64,000 nucleotides of DNA from Macrothele yani (Eukaryota > Arthropoda > Arachnida > Araneae > Macrothelidae): the NCBI GenBank assembly GCA_039090855.1, contig CM077007.1, positions 15,363,515 to 15,427,514 of the forward strand, given 5' to 3'. The notes under the pieces were generated by a model. It searched no databases, was not told where the DNA came from, and worked only from the letters and a program-made list of their open reading frames with translations. Made by a program: the position numbers and the translations under genes. Positions 22,135-31,621 of this stretch are shown here, in pieces (position 1 is the stretch's first letter; the number at the start of each line of letters is the position of its first letter).

Positions 22135-23725
22135 CAGTTGAACCTCGACAAACCCATCCCCTTTAAACTGCCACCACCACCTTCTGCTCATGGGTTAAAA
22201 ATCTTATGCTATTCCACTAAATGGAAATTTCTCCCTTTAAACTGCCATCTGCCTGGACATTCTAGCAACAGTTGTGTAGGCTTTAATGCTTCTCTTTGGA
22301 GATCTCATTGAACCGCCTCTCATAATATTCACTTGCAACTGACACTCTGAATTATCATCTTATCTTCTTAAGTGTGTCCTGAAAGCATGTTAGATCAGTT
22401 TTCCACAAAGAAGTTTTGTGTAATGGGTGAGATAATAGCCACGTCTGCACCCACTCCCCTGAAAAAAGAATGATGCTTTTAGTTAAGTGTGGTAAGCTGC
22501 CAAAAATCAAGGGCAGAATTTCGTGTGATTCATTGCATCTGCCAGAAGTCAGATGCAATGAATCACACAAGATTCTGAATGTGTGTGCATGTCCATGTCC
22601 AGTTAAATATCGAAGTTCACTAAACAGAGAAGTAGGGACTAATTACCAGGCTTATATGGTTCCCTTTCCAATTTGACCAAATAATAATAGCTTAACTGCT
22701 GCATCTTACATTTCCATAGAGGCCATACTCCCTCAGAAAAAAACATTACCTGTCATATTTTTCATTTTGGATTCTAAAACTTCTAGTTATTCAATGGCTT
22801 CAGTAGTAATTCCTTGCAGGAACTGCTTGTTGTGTGGGCTTTTTTCATTTATCAGTTTTTATTTGAAAGCATCCTGAAATGGATAAAACATAGTTGGATG
22901 TTCATGAGAAAATCCTAATATGCAAATTCAGAGATCTTAATCCTGGATTTAGCCATCAGGCATTAGCAAATCTCTTTTCAACCTTTCTGACAAATCAATA
23001 AGCAAAAGAACAGGAACAGACATATTAATCAATAAACATATGCAAAGATCTAAGAAACAACTTCACTCAGTTAAAACAATTTAAAAATGGCAAGCAGGAA
23101 ATTTAGAGAAAGCTCTTGTTTTATGGCAAGTTAAATGCCGTACATGGAGTTATTACTGATGAAGTTATTCTTGAAAGAGTGAGGCAGTTTAGTAAAGTAT
23201 ACCAAACTCAAGAATGTAGCTACAATAATGGTTGGCTTCAAAGATTCAACAGTTGGCATGAATTACCACTGAGAATATGGCACAGTGAAATATCCAAAAT
23301 GTAAGAAATCATTTTTGGCTATGATTTAAAAGACGTGTATAACATAGATCAATCAGGTTTGTTTTATAGAATCATACACGATTGGAAAAATGTGAAAGAA
23401 TAACAACAGTTTACTGTGTAACTGCCGATGGCATTGATAAACAAGATATCAATGTTATAAAAAAAATCTCTTTGATTTTCAGAATTTTCCTCATGAACTT
23501 TACTTAATTACTGTTTTTTCAATCTCTACATTCTCAGAATTAGAGATCCAATAAATAAGAACATATGTATGTTCACTGTATTTCTACCTTATGCTATAGT
23601 GCAATTTATTTTACCCTTATGCCGTCATTCAATTAATTTTACCTTTTATGTATATGAGCCTCTTTAAACTGCCATCCTTGCTTAACATGATGAATGAAAT
23701 ATGGATATTTAATGAGGTTTGACTG
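22135..23725 (+). mobile_element. Tigger/pogo-type transposon, decayed
   Basis: Ends CAGTTGAACCTC and (inverted) CAGTCAAACCTCA lie next to TA at 22133-22134 and 23726-23727. The frame at 23116-23304 contains VITDEVILERVRQFSKVYQ and YNNGWLQRFNSWH, the CENPB-type DNA-binding half. Further on DVYNIDQSGLFYR matches the start of the DDE domain (NADETGLFYR in relatives; here the catalytic D is kept). ctttaaactgcca occurs near both ends as a subterminal repeat. Stops and truncation make it inactive. Confidence 0.8.
22523..22568. repeat. perfect 19-bp hairpin inside the Tigger element
   Basis: gtgtgattcattgcatctg, an 8-base loop, then its exact complement. It lies in the non-coding 5' part of the Tigger-type element. 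Confidence 0.9.
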
Positions 23726-24422
23726 TATATATTTTTCTGAACCAGACTTTAGGATAAAAGCATGATGTTTCTCTGCCTTATAACTTATGTTCTTTTATTT
23801 AATGGAGCATATTTTATTGTTATCATCGTCATCGCTCATTGCTATAAAACCAAGCACTAATGCTGTTTAGCTGGGATATCCCAATCTTATTGTGGTTATT
23901 CTGCTTAAGTTGGATCATTTCTATGTTGATGCTTTTCTAAAGCACACCTTATGAGAGTGCCTTGGATATGTTTTATACAGTCCCCTTCACATGTACACAC
24001 ACACTAAAGCCATGGCTTAAACTAGTTTCCAAGCAGATCATTTGGTCTCTCTAAAGGAAATCAGCAACTTATTTTTCTTGTGTTAGTAATAAGAAATTTT
24101 GAATAATTGTAATATTTACGTAGTCTTTTATGAAGAACTCTCACATTATGGTTTGCCCTCTTACATGGAAATATAACTGTTCACACTTACAGTGAGGGAT
24201 GCGACAAGAGAAAGGACATATTGTGTTTTCTGAATTCTTTTTCCACTGACATTTTTTATTTGTTACATTTTTCATTTTGCTTAAAATTATTTAGTTATGC
24301 ATATTTACAATATTTAATAATTTTTTATTTATATATGCATCTCAATAATTTCCATGTGCAATTGCTCTGATTTTTGAGTAACATTGAACCTTACTTTATG
24401 CTGTACATATATTGTTTTGCAG

Positions 24423-24511
24423 TGTGTGCATCTGAAATAGGAAATGAAATAAGACAGCACGGAAGTTCTTGGTCATCAGAATCTGATCCTTGTGTTATTT
24501 GCACTTGTGAG
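24423..24511 (+). CDS. cv-2: cv-2-like exon: first half of VWC5
   Basis: The exon reads VCASEIGNEIRQHGSSW through SDPCVICTCE, residues 215-244, the first half of a VWC module ending in CxxCxC. The acceptor is ttgttttgcag and the donor gtatga, phase 1 to phase 0. It is too short to stand out by length. Its support is the exact phase fit on both sides and the repeated exon design seen in modules 4 and 6. It is followed by the 24.5-kb intron that carries most of the mobile elements here. Confidence 0.85.
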
Positions 24512-25138
24512 GTATGAAAATAGCAGACTAATGTACTAATTTAAGTTTTACACAAGCATTTTTGAATTTCGTTTTTTTAAACAGACAATTGATAATGAAA
24601 GGTAGAACCTATAGTGTTTTTTTTTCTTTCTTTTACTTAAAAGCAGTTTGTTTACCCTAAATTAAAAGAAAACTGAAGACCACAAAGTCCAGGTAAAATG
24701 TAACCAGGTTTGGAACTCCAAAATTCTGCTGTAGAAAATGAATTGGCAAAGCTGTTGATGCAGTAGTTACTTAGCTGGACATAAATTTGGGTGCCCTACT
24801 CGTCTTGTGCTTCTTGTAGAACTACAGGAGGAAGGACAAGGACTGAAAGCTTTTACAAGTAGCACCTATGATGCTTGCAAAAGGCATAAAGAGATACCAA
24901 TACCCACCCGTGAGAAAGGGTAGTGAATGCCTGGTTGTTAGTTAGATGAACTACCCATTTTTGAAATGCATCACAAAGTTGAGGGTAGATTTAAGTGCTT
25001 CACCTACTGCAGGGCATGGGCAATGCATTACTTATGTAGTGTCAAACACTGTTCAGATGAAAGATAACATCTGACTCAAGAAAGAAACCTTGGATTGTCT
25101 GATGTAGACATAGCAATGGAAGAAATGTGATAATGCTA

Positions 25139-25181
<43 letters not shown>

Positions 25182-25735
25182 TTTTTTGAAAATATTTTTT
25201 TTTACTCACTTGAGTTTTCTATAATCATCTTCTTTCTGTTTAATAGTAACAGATGAAGAGCATGGGTCGGGCCAGAAAAGTTATGGATGCAAGCTAAATT
25301 GTTAACTAAAGCTTGGTCATACAACTCTGCGGAGGTCAGGACATATATATATATTTTAAATTTTTTTTGGTGGGCTTATTACTTGCATATATGACTTTGC
25401 AGAAACCCATTTCCAAATAGGTCTTTGTGGAAGTGAGAAAATGCAGAGTTTTTGCTGGTCCTTGATAAAGCCAAGGCTCAGTATTCTTGACACTTTCTAC
25501 ATTCAGTTGTTCTATTTTTTTCTCTTTTTACTCACACCGGTCAATACATAACCTTTTCTATGTTGTACTTGGTATGAGTCAAAAAATTTTTGCTTCAGTC
25601 TCTTCTTAATAGAATGTGAATTCTGAATTTTCACAACTGCTGCGTTGCGCGTTTTGATCTTCAGGTTATTTTGCAACTTTCGTTTTAAATTCTAAAGTTT
25701 TTCTTATGTTTTCGGCTTTGCTCTCTAGTGTATAT
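24512..25735. other. start of the 24.5-kb intron 5
   Basis: No coding signal. A (TA)n microsatellite lies at about 25143-25180 and shorter AT tracts further on. Some of 24700-25120 looks like an old dispersed repeat, but no family is recognised. The stretch ends at the target site of RTE copy A. Confidence 0.45.
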
Positions 25736-28700
25736 CATCATCATCATCATTGTCAACCATTATCAATCCACTGCTGGACGAAGGTCTCCCCAAGTTTCCT
25801 CCACAATGGTCTGTCTTGTGCCAGTCTCCTCCATGTCACCCCTGCATACTTTCGAATTTCATCCACCCATCTCCCATGTGGTCTTCTTCTGGGTCTTTTC
25901 CTGTCCCTTGGAGTCCAATCTAAAATTTCAGCTGTCCATCGATGGTCTGTCCTTCTGGCAGTATGTCCAGCCCATTGCCATTTCAGGGATTTAACTCTGA
26001 TCATGATGTCTTCCACTCTTGTCATTTTTCGGATCCACGAGTTCCTCTTCTTATCTCTCCTGGTTACACCAAGCATGCACCTCTCCATGCTTCTTTGAGT
26101 TGTCTGCAGCCTTTGTATGTCTCTTTTAGTTAAGGTCCACGTCTCTGCACCATACGTAAGCACTAGAAGGATGCATTGATCAAACACTTTTCTTTTAAGA
26201 CATAATGGCATATTGCTCTTGAAAATTATGCTGTTTCTTCCAAAAGCTCTCCAGGCAAGTTTTGTACGCCGATTAATTTCTTCATCAATGTGACCCTCAC
26301 TTGATATCTGCTGTCCAAGATAAACGTACGTGTCTGTTATCTCCAGCTTTTCTCCATCAATCGATAAATCTTCATTTCTTGTAAAAGCATTGAACATCAC
26401 TTTTGTCTTCTGAAAGTTCATTTTTAATCCCACTTCTTTACTCTTGTCAGCAAGTTCCTGGATCATACTCTGCAGCTCTGATGGGGTAGTTGCAAAAATG
26501 ACTACGTCATCAGCAAAACGAAGGTGGGTTAGATAATCTCCATTAATCTTTATCCCCTTGCTTTCCCAGCTCAGCGACTGAAAAACACCCTCCAATGTGG
26601 CATTAAAGAGCTTCGGAGATATGGTGTCACCTTGTCTCACTCCCTTTCCAATTTTTACGTGTGTTGTATTTTCAAACAGCCGAATCTTTGCACTTGCATT
26701 TTCATAGATGTTATTAATAATATTAATGTATGCATCTTCAATACCGCAGGTTTTCAGAGCCATTGTAACTGCTGATGGTTTCACCGAATCAAAGGCTTTT
26801 TCATAATCGATAAAAGCCATGCACAATGGAAGTTCATATTCCCTCGCTCTTTCAATTAGTTCTCTCAGCACGTGGATATGATCTATTGTGCTGTAGCCAC
26901 TCCTGAATCCAGCTTGTTCTCTCGGTTGAGCCATGTCCAGTGTTACCTTCAAGCGGTGTGAAAGAACTTTAGTGAAGATTTTATAAACTACTGATAGGAG
27001 GCTGATAGGTCTGTAGTTTCCGAGATCTTCAATGTCACCTTTCTTATGTAGCAGGATCATTGTAGCGGCGTTCCAATCCTCAGGAATCTTTCCTTCATTA
27101 AGGCATCGAGTGAAAATTTGGGCGAGTACTGTTTCGATTTCTCCACTTGCTTCTTGTATGATGTCTACAGTAATTCCATCTTCTCCTGGAGCTTTTCCTC
27201 GCTTCATGTTCTTGATTGCATGTGCAACTTCTGCTGGAAGGACTGGAGGAGCTCTGGTACTGGTATCTTTCATGATGTCTGGAGTGCATATATCATCCCT
27301 TTCATATAATTTGGAGTAGAAATCTTTCACTCTTGTCAAAATTTCGCCTCTATTTCTTGTTACAGAACCATCTTCTTTTCTCAGTGCCATAATCTGTTTT
27401 CTTCCCTTACTGAGATGTCCCTTTGCCAATTTTAGGCTTTGGTTGTTTTCAATTGCTTTCCTCACTAGTTCACAGTTGAATTTCCTTACGTCTTCAGTGA
27501 TACTTTTTCTTACTGTCTTGCATAGCTCTATATATTCCACTTTGGAAGTCACATCTTCTTTAGTTGTCCTCATCTCTCTTCTTTTTTGCATCAACATTTT
27601 GGTTTTTCCTGATAATTTGTTCACATGCAACTTGTTCTTAGACCCAGCTAATTTTGTTGCTGTTTCCATAAGAGCTTTGGTTACTTTTCTGTTAACTTCA
27701 GAAATATCTACTTCTTCTGATGTTAGGCCTTCTAAAGCAGAGAACCTGTTCTTCAGTTCTAACTTGAAGGTATTATGGTGTTTTTTAAGGTTGGTTATGT
27801 CAATAGATTTTGTTTGTCTTATGAGCTTGCCACGTTCAAGTTTAGTGTTGAGGTGCATCTTACATCTCACCAATCTATGGTCACTACCTGTGTTGAACTT
27901 GTTTAGCACACTGCAGTCTTCTATGACGAATTTTTTGTTACACATAATAAAATCAATTTCACTTGTCGTCCCATTTGGATGTCTCCATGTCCATTTCCTG
28001 TGTGGCTTTTTCTTGAAGAAGGAGTTCAAGATGAAAAACCCTTCTGCCTCTGCAAACTCAACGAGAGTATTTCCACGCTGGTTTCTGTTGCCATGACCGA
28101 ATTTACCTACTGAAGTTTCATTCTGTTGCCGTTGCCCTATTTTTGCATTGAAATCTCCCATAATTATTTTCAAGTGCTGCTTACCTTTATTATTTAGACG
28201 ACAAATTTCCTCATAAAATTCTTCAATTTCTTCTTCAGGATGACTTGTGGTGGGTGCATAAGTTTGAATAATCTGAGCCTGGTATCTTTTCGAGAGTTGG
28301 ATAACAAGTCGTGCAGCTCTGTCAGAGGAACTTTCAACTTCTACAACTTTATCCTTCAGTTTCTTGTTTATTATAAATCCAACACCACTAGTTCTGCCAG
28401 TATCTGTCCCACGATAGTAGAAGAGATGTCCACTTTTCAGTTCGATGAGATCTTCTCCTTTTCTCCTTACCTCACTTAGCCCCACGATGTCCCACTTGAT
28501 CCTTTGTAGTTCCTCTTCCAATTCAAGAAGCCTTGAATCAGAAGATAGGGAGCGTCCGTTGTACGTAGCCAAGGTCAGCATCAGATGGCAGCCTAGTCCG
28601 GTCCTCCGGGGATTCTTAGCACCCTCTGCCTTCATGTCGCACTGGCCGCTGCCTTGGCCAGGTACATTCCAGCTGCCGGAGACTGAGGGCCAAGATTTAA

Positions 28701-28922
28701 GTTGTGGAATCATTTTGGAGGGGTTTGGCCATAACTCACCACGCTGGCCAAGCGGGTTGGTGAGTGTGGGATAGAATTTCCTCTAATCCCGATGGTATAG
28801 TTATACCGCTATGGGCGGTCGTCAGAGCCCCTTTAGTGGGAACAGGATGCACCACGAGAAGGCGGGGTTGACAGTTGTCAAGGAGAGGCTGTGTTGTTAC
28901 GCATCACCTGACCTTACATCCC
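25736..28922 (-). mobile_element. RTE-type LINE, copy A, full length
   Basis: Complete element: 5' end GGGATGTAAGG (complement at about 28912-28922), a short 5' UTR, one long ORF, and a very short 3' UTR ending in a (TGA)n tail (catcatcat on +, 25736 onward). It is flanked by an 11-bp direct repeat, ctagtgtatat at 25725-25735 and 28923-28933, read as the target duplication. The single EN-RT ORF, minimal 3' UTR and microsatellite tail are typical of the RTE clade. It lies antisense to the host gene. Confidence 0.92.
25753..28713 (-). CDS. RTE LINE polyprotein (endonuclease plus reverse transcriptase), intact
   Basis: 986 residues with no stop or frameshift. N-terminal apurinic-type endonuclease: N52 in ATYNGRS, E81 in GLSEVRR, Y152 in TYAPT, D187/N189 in MGDFNAKIG and S277-D278-H279 in GSDHRLV are all present. 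RT: NYRPISLLSVVYK, AGFRSGYST, D636 in FIDYEKAFDS, GVRQGDTISP and FADD at 733-736 are all present. The C-terminal region carries LLVLTYGAETWTL and a basic RKRPRRRPHGRW segment. The protein nicks target DNA and copies its own RNA there. Start M is the first in frame after the 5' UTR. One possible blemish is LLVLTYG where the other copies have LPVLTYG. Confidence 0.93.
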   Translation of the reverse strand: MIPQLKSWPSVSGSWNVPGQGSGQCDMKAEGAKNPRRTGLGCHLMLTLATYNGRSLSSDSRLLELEEELQRIKWDIVGLSEVRRKGEDLIELKSGHLFYYRGTDTGRTSGVGFIINKKLKDKVVEVESSSDRAARLVIQLSKRYQAQIIQTYAPTTSHPEEEIEEFYEEICRLNNKGKQHLKIIMGDFNAKIGQRQQNETSVGKFGHGNRNQRGNTLVEFAEAEGFFILNSFFKKKPHRKWTWRHPNGTTSEIDFIMCNKKFVIEDCSVLNKFNTGSDHRLVRCKMHLNTKLERGKLIRQTKSIDITNLKKHHNTFKLELKNRFSALEGLTSEEVDISEVNRKVTKALMETATKLAGSKNKLHVNKLSGKTKMLMQKRREMRTTKEDVTSKVEYIELCKTVRKSITEDVRKFNCELVRKAIENNQSLKLAKGHLSKGRKQIMALRKEDGSVTRNRGEILTRVKDFYSKLYERDDICTPDIMKDTSTRAPPVLPAEVAHAIKNMKRGKAPGEDGITVDIIQEASGEIETVLAQIFTRCLNEGKIPEDWNAATMILLHKKGDIEDLGNYRPISLLSVVYKIFTKVLSHRLKVTLDMAQPREQAGFRSGYSTIDHIHVLRELIERAREYELPLCMAFIDYEKAFDSVKPSAVTMALKTCGIEDAYINIINNIYENASAKIRLFENTTHVKIGKGVRQGDTISPKLFNATLEGVFQSLSWESKGIKINGDYLTHLRFADDVVIFATTPSELQSMIQELADKSKEVGLKMNFQKTKVMFNAFTRNEDLSIDGEKLEITDTYVYLGQQISSEGHIDEEINRRTKLAWRAFGRNSIIFKSNMPLCLKRKVFDQCILLVLTYGAETWTLTKRDIQRLQTTQRSMERCMLGVTRRDKKRNSWIRKMTRVEDIMIRVKSLKWQWAGHTARRTDHRWTAEILDWTPRDRKRPRRRPHGRWVDEIRKYAGVTWRRLAQDRPLWRKLGETFVQQWIDNG

Positions 28923-28956
28923 CTAGTGTATATATATATATATGGGAACTAGTGGT

Positions 28957-31621
28957 GAACTAGTGGTGTTGGATTTATAATAAACAAGAAACTGAAGGAT
29001 AAAGTTGTAGAAGTTGAAAGTTCCACTGACAGAGCTGCACGACTCGTTATCCAACTCTCGAGAAGATACCAGGCTCAGATTATTCAAACTTATGCACCCA
29101 CCACAAGTCATGCTGAAGAAGAAATTGAAGAATTTTATGAGGAAATTCATCATCTAAATAATAAAGGTAAGCAGCACTTGAAGATACTTATGGGTGATTT
29201 CAATGCAAAAATAGGGCAACGGCAACAGAATGAAACTTCAGTAGGTAAATTCGGTCACAGCAACAGAAACCAGCGTGGAAATACTCTCGTAGAGTTTGCA
29301 GAGGCAGAAGGGTTTTTCATCTTGAACTCATTTTTCAAGAAAAAGCCACACAGGAAATGGACATGGAGACATCCAAATGGGACGACAAGTGAAATTGATT
29401 TTATTATGTGTAACAATAAATTCGTCATAGAAGACTGCAGTGTGCTAAACAAGTTCAACACAGGCAGTGACCATAGATTGGTGAGATGTAAGATGCACCT
29501 CAACACTAAACTTGAACGTGGCAAGCTCATAAGACAAACAAAATCTATTGACATAACCAACCTTAAAAAACACCATAATACCTTCAAGTTGGAACTGAAG
29601 AACAGGCTCTCTGCTTTAGAAGGCCTAACATCGGAAGAAGTGGACATCTCTGAAGTTAACAGAAAAGTAACCAAATCTCTTATGGAAACAGCAACAAAAT
29701 TAGCTGGGTCTAAGAACAAATTGCATGTGAACAAATTATCAGGAAAAACCAAAATGTTGATGCAAAAAAGAAGAGTGATGAGGACAACTAAAGAAGATGT
29801 GACTTCCAAAGTGGAATATATAGAGCTATGCAAGACAGTACGAAAAAGTATCACTGTAGACTTAAGGAAATTCAACTGTGAACTAGTAAGGAAAGCAATT
29901 GAAAACAACCAAAGCCTAAAGATAGCAAAGGGACATCTCAGTAAGGGAAAAAAACAGATTATGGCACTGAGAAAAGAAGATGGTTCTGTAACAAGAAATA
30001 GAGGCGAAATTTTGACAAGAGTGAAAGATTTCTACTCCAAATTATATGAAAGGGATGATACATGTTCTCCAGACATCATGAAAGGTACCAGTACCAGAGT
30101 TCTTCCAGTCCTTCCAGCAGAAGTTGCACATACAATCAAGAACATGAAGCGAGGAAAAGCTCCAGGAGAAGATGGAACTACTGTAGACATCATACAAGAA
30201 GCAAGTGGAGAAATCGAAACAGTACTCGCCCAAATTTTCACTCGATGCCTTAATGAAGGGAAAATTCCTGAGGATTGGAACAACGCTACAGTGATCTTGC
30301 TACATAAAAAAGGTGACATTGAGGATCTCAGGAACTACAGACCTATCAGCCTCCTATCAGTGGTTTATAAAATCTTCACTAAAGTTCTTTCACACCGCTT
30401 GAAGGTGACACTGGACATGGCTCAACCGAGAGAACAAGCTGGATTCAGGAGTGGCTACAGCACAATAGATCATATCCACGTACTGAGAGAACTAATTGAA
30501 AGAGCGAGGGAATATGAACTTCCATTGTGCATGGCTTTTATCGATTATGAAAAAGCCTTTGATTCGGTGAAACCATCAGCAGTTGCAACAGCTCTGAAAT
30601 CCTGCGGTATTGAAGATGCATACATTAATATTATTAATAACATCTATGAAAATGCAAGTGCAAAGATTCGGCTGTTTGAAAATACAACACACATAAAAAT
30701 TGGAAAAGGAGTGAGACAAGGTGACACCATATCTCCGAAGCTCTTTAATGCCACATTGGAAAATGTCTTTCAATCACTGAACTGGGAAAACAAAGGGATA
30801 AAGATTAATGGAGATTATCTAACCCACCTTCGTTTTGCTGATGACATAGTCATTTTTGCAACTACCCCGTCAGAGCTACAGAGTATGATCCAGGAACTTG
30901 CTGACAAGAGTAAAGAAGTGGGATTAAAAATGAACTTTCAGAAGACAAAAGTGATGTACAATGCTTTTACAAGAAATGAAGATTTATCGATTGATGGAGA
31001 AAAGCTGGAGATAACAGACACGTACGTTTATCTTGGACAGCAGATATCAAGTGAGGGTCACATTGGTGAAGAAATTAATCGGCGTACAAAACTTGCCTGG
31101 AGAGTTTTTGGAAGAAACAGCATAATTTTCAAGAGCAATATGCCATTATGTCTTAAAAGAAAAGTGTTTGATCAATGCATCCTTCCAGTGCTTACGTATG
31201 GTGCAGAGACGTGGACCTTAGCTAAAAGAGACATACAAAGGCTGCAGACAACTCAAAGAAGCATGGAGAGGTGCATGCTTGGTGTAACCAGGAGAGATAA
31301 GAAGAGGAACACGTGGATCCGAAAAATGACAAGAGTGGAGGACATCGTGATCAGAGTTAAATCCCTGAAATGGCAATGGGCTGGACATACTGCCAGAAGA
31401 ACAGACCATCGATGGACAGCCGAAATTTTAGATTGGATTCCAAGGGACAGGAAAAGACCCAGAAGAAGACCACATGGAAGATGGGTGGATGAAATTCGAA
31501 AGTATGCGGGAGTGACATGGAAGAGACTGGCACAAGACAGACCGTTGTGGAGGAAACTTGGGGAGACCTTCGTCCAGCAGTGGATTGATAATGGTTGACA
31601 ATGATGATGATGATGATATAT
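28957..31621 (+). mobile_element. RTE-type LINE, copy B, 5'-truncated
   Basis: It starts within the endonuclease domain at gaactagtggtgttgg. The 11 bases gaactagtggt are also repeated immediately before (28946-28956), and (TA)n separates it from copy A. It ends with the (GAT)n tail and atatat, directly joined to the 5' end of copy C. The 5' truncation is typical of incomplete reverse transcription. Confidence 0.9.
28959..31598 (+). CDS. RTE LINE polyprotein, N-terminally truncated but open
   Basis: The frame is open for 880 codons from the truncation point (TSGVGFIINKK) to the stop after QQWIDNG. It lacks about the first 108 residues, so N52 and E81 of the endonuclease are gone, while MGDFN, SDH and the whole RT (GVRQGDTISP, FADDIVIFA) remain. 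It differs from copy A throughout the RT (for example TTVDIIQEAS and LENVFQSLNW), so it belongs to another sub-lineage. It has no promoter or 5' UTR of its own and is unlikely to be mobile. Confidence 0.88.
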   Translation, partial: TSGVGFIINKKLKDKVVEVESSTDRAARLVIQLSRRYQAQIIQTYAPTTSHAEEEIEEFYEEIHHLNNKGKQHLKILMGDFNAKIGQRQQNETSVGKFGHSNRNQRGNTLVEFAEAEGFFILNSFFKKKPHRKWTWRHPNGTTSEIDFIMCNNKFVIEDCSVLNKFNTGSDHRLVRCKMHLNTKLERGKLIRQTKSIDITNLKKHHNTFKLELKNRLSALEGLTSEEVDISEVNRKVTKSLMETATKLAGSKNKLHVNKLSGKTKMLMQKRRVMRTTKEDVTSKVEYIELCKTVRKSITVDLRKFNCELVRKAIENNQSLKIAKGHLSKGKKQIMALRKEDGSVTRNRGEILTRVKDFYSKLYERDDTCSPDIMKGTSTRVLPVLPAEVAHTIKNMKRGKAPGEDGTTVDIIQEASGEIETVLAQIFTRCLNEGKIPEDWNNATVILLHKKGDIEDLRNYRPISLLSVVYKIFTKVLSHRLKVTLDMAQPREQAGFRSGYSTIDHIHVLRELIERAREYELPLCMAFIDYEKAFDSVKPSAVATALKSCGIEDAYINIINNIYENASAKIRLFENTTHIKIGKGVRQGDTISPKLFNATLENVFQSLNWENKGIKINGDYLTHLRFADDIVIFATTPSELQSMIQELADKSKEVGLKMNFQKTKVMYNAFTRNEDLSIDGEKLEITDTYVYLGQQISSEGHIGEEINRRTKLAWRVFGRNSIIFKSNMPLCLKRKVFDQCILPVLTYGAETWTLAKRDIQRLQTTQRSMERCMLGVTRRDKKRNTWIRKMTRVEDIVIRVKSLKWQWAGHTARRTDHRWTAEILDWIPRDRKRPRRRPHGRWVDEIRKYAGVTWKRLAQDRPLWRKLGETFVQQWIDNG

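Noticed and set aside
27443..28096. 217-codon open frame opposite RTE copy A, with equivalents at 29255-29908 and 35640-36392
   Set aside because: They are antisense shadows of the LINE ORF; their sequence is explained by the coding strand and has no family features.
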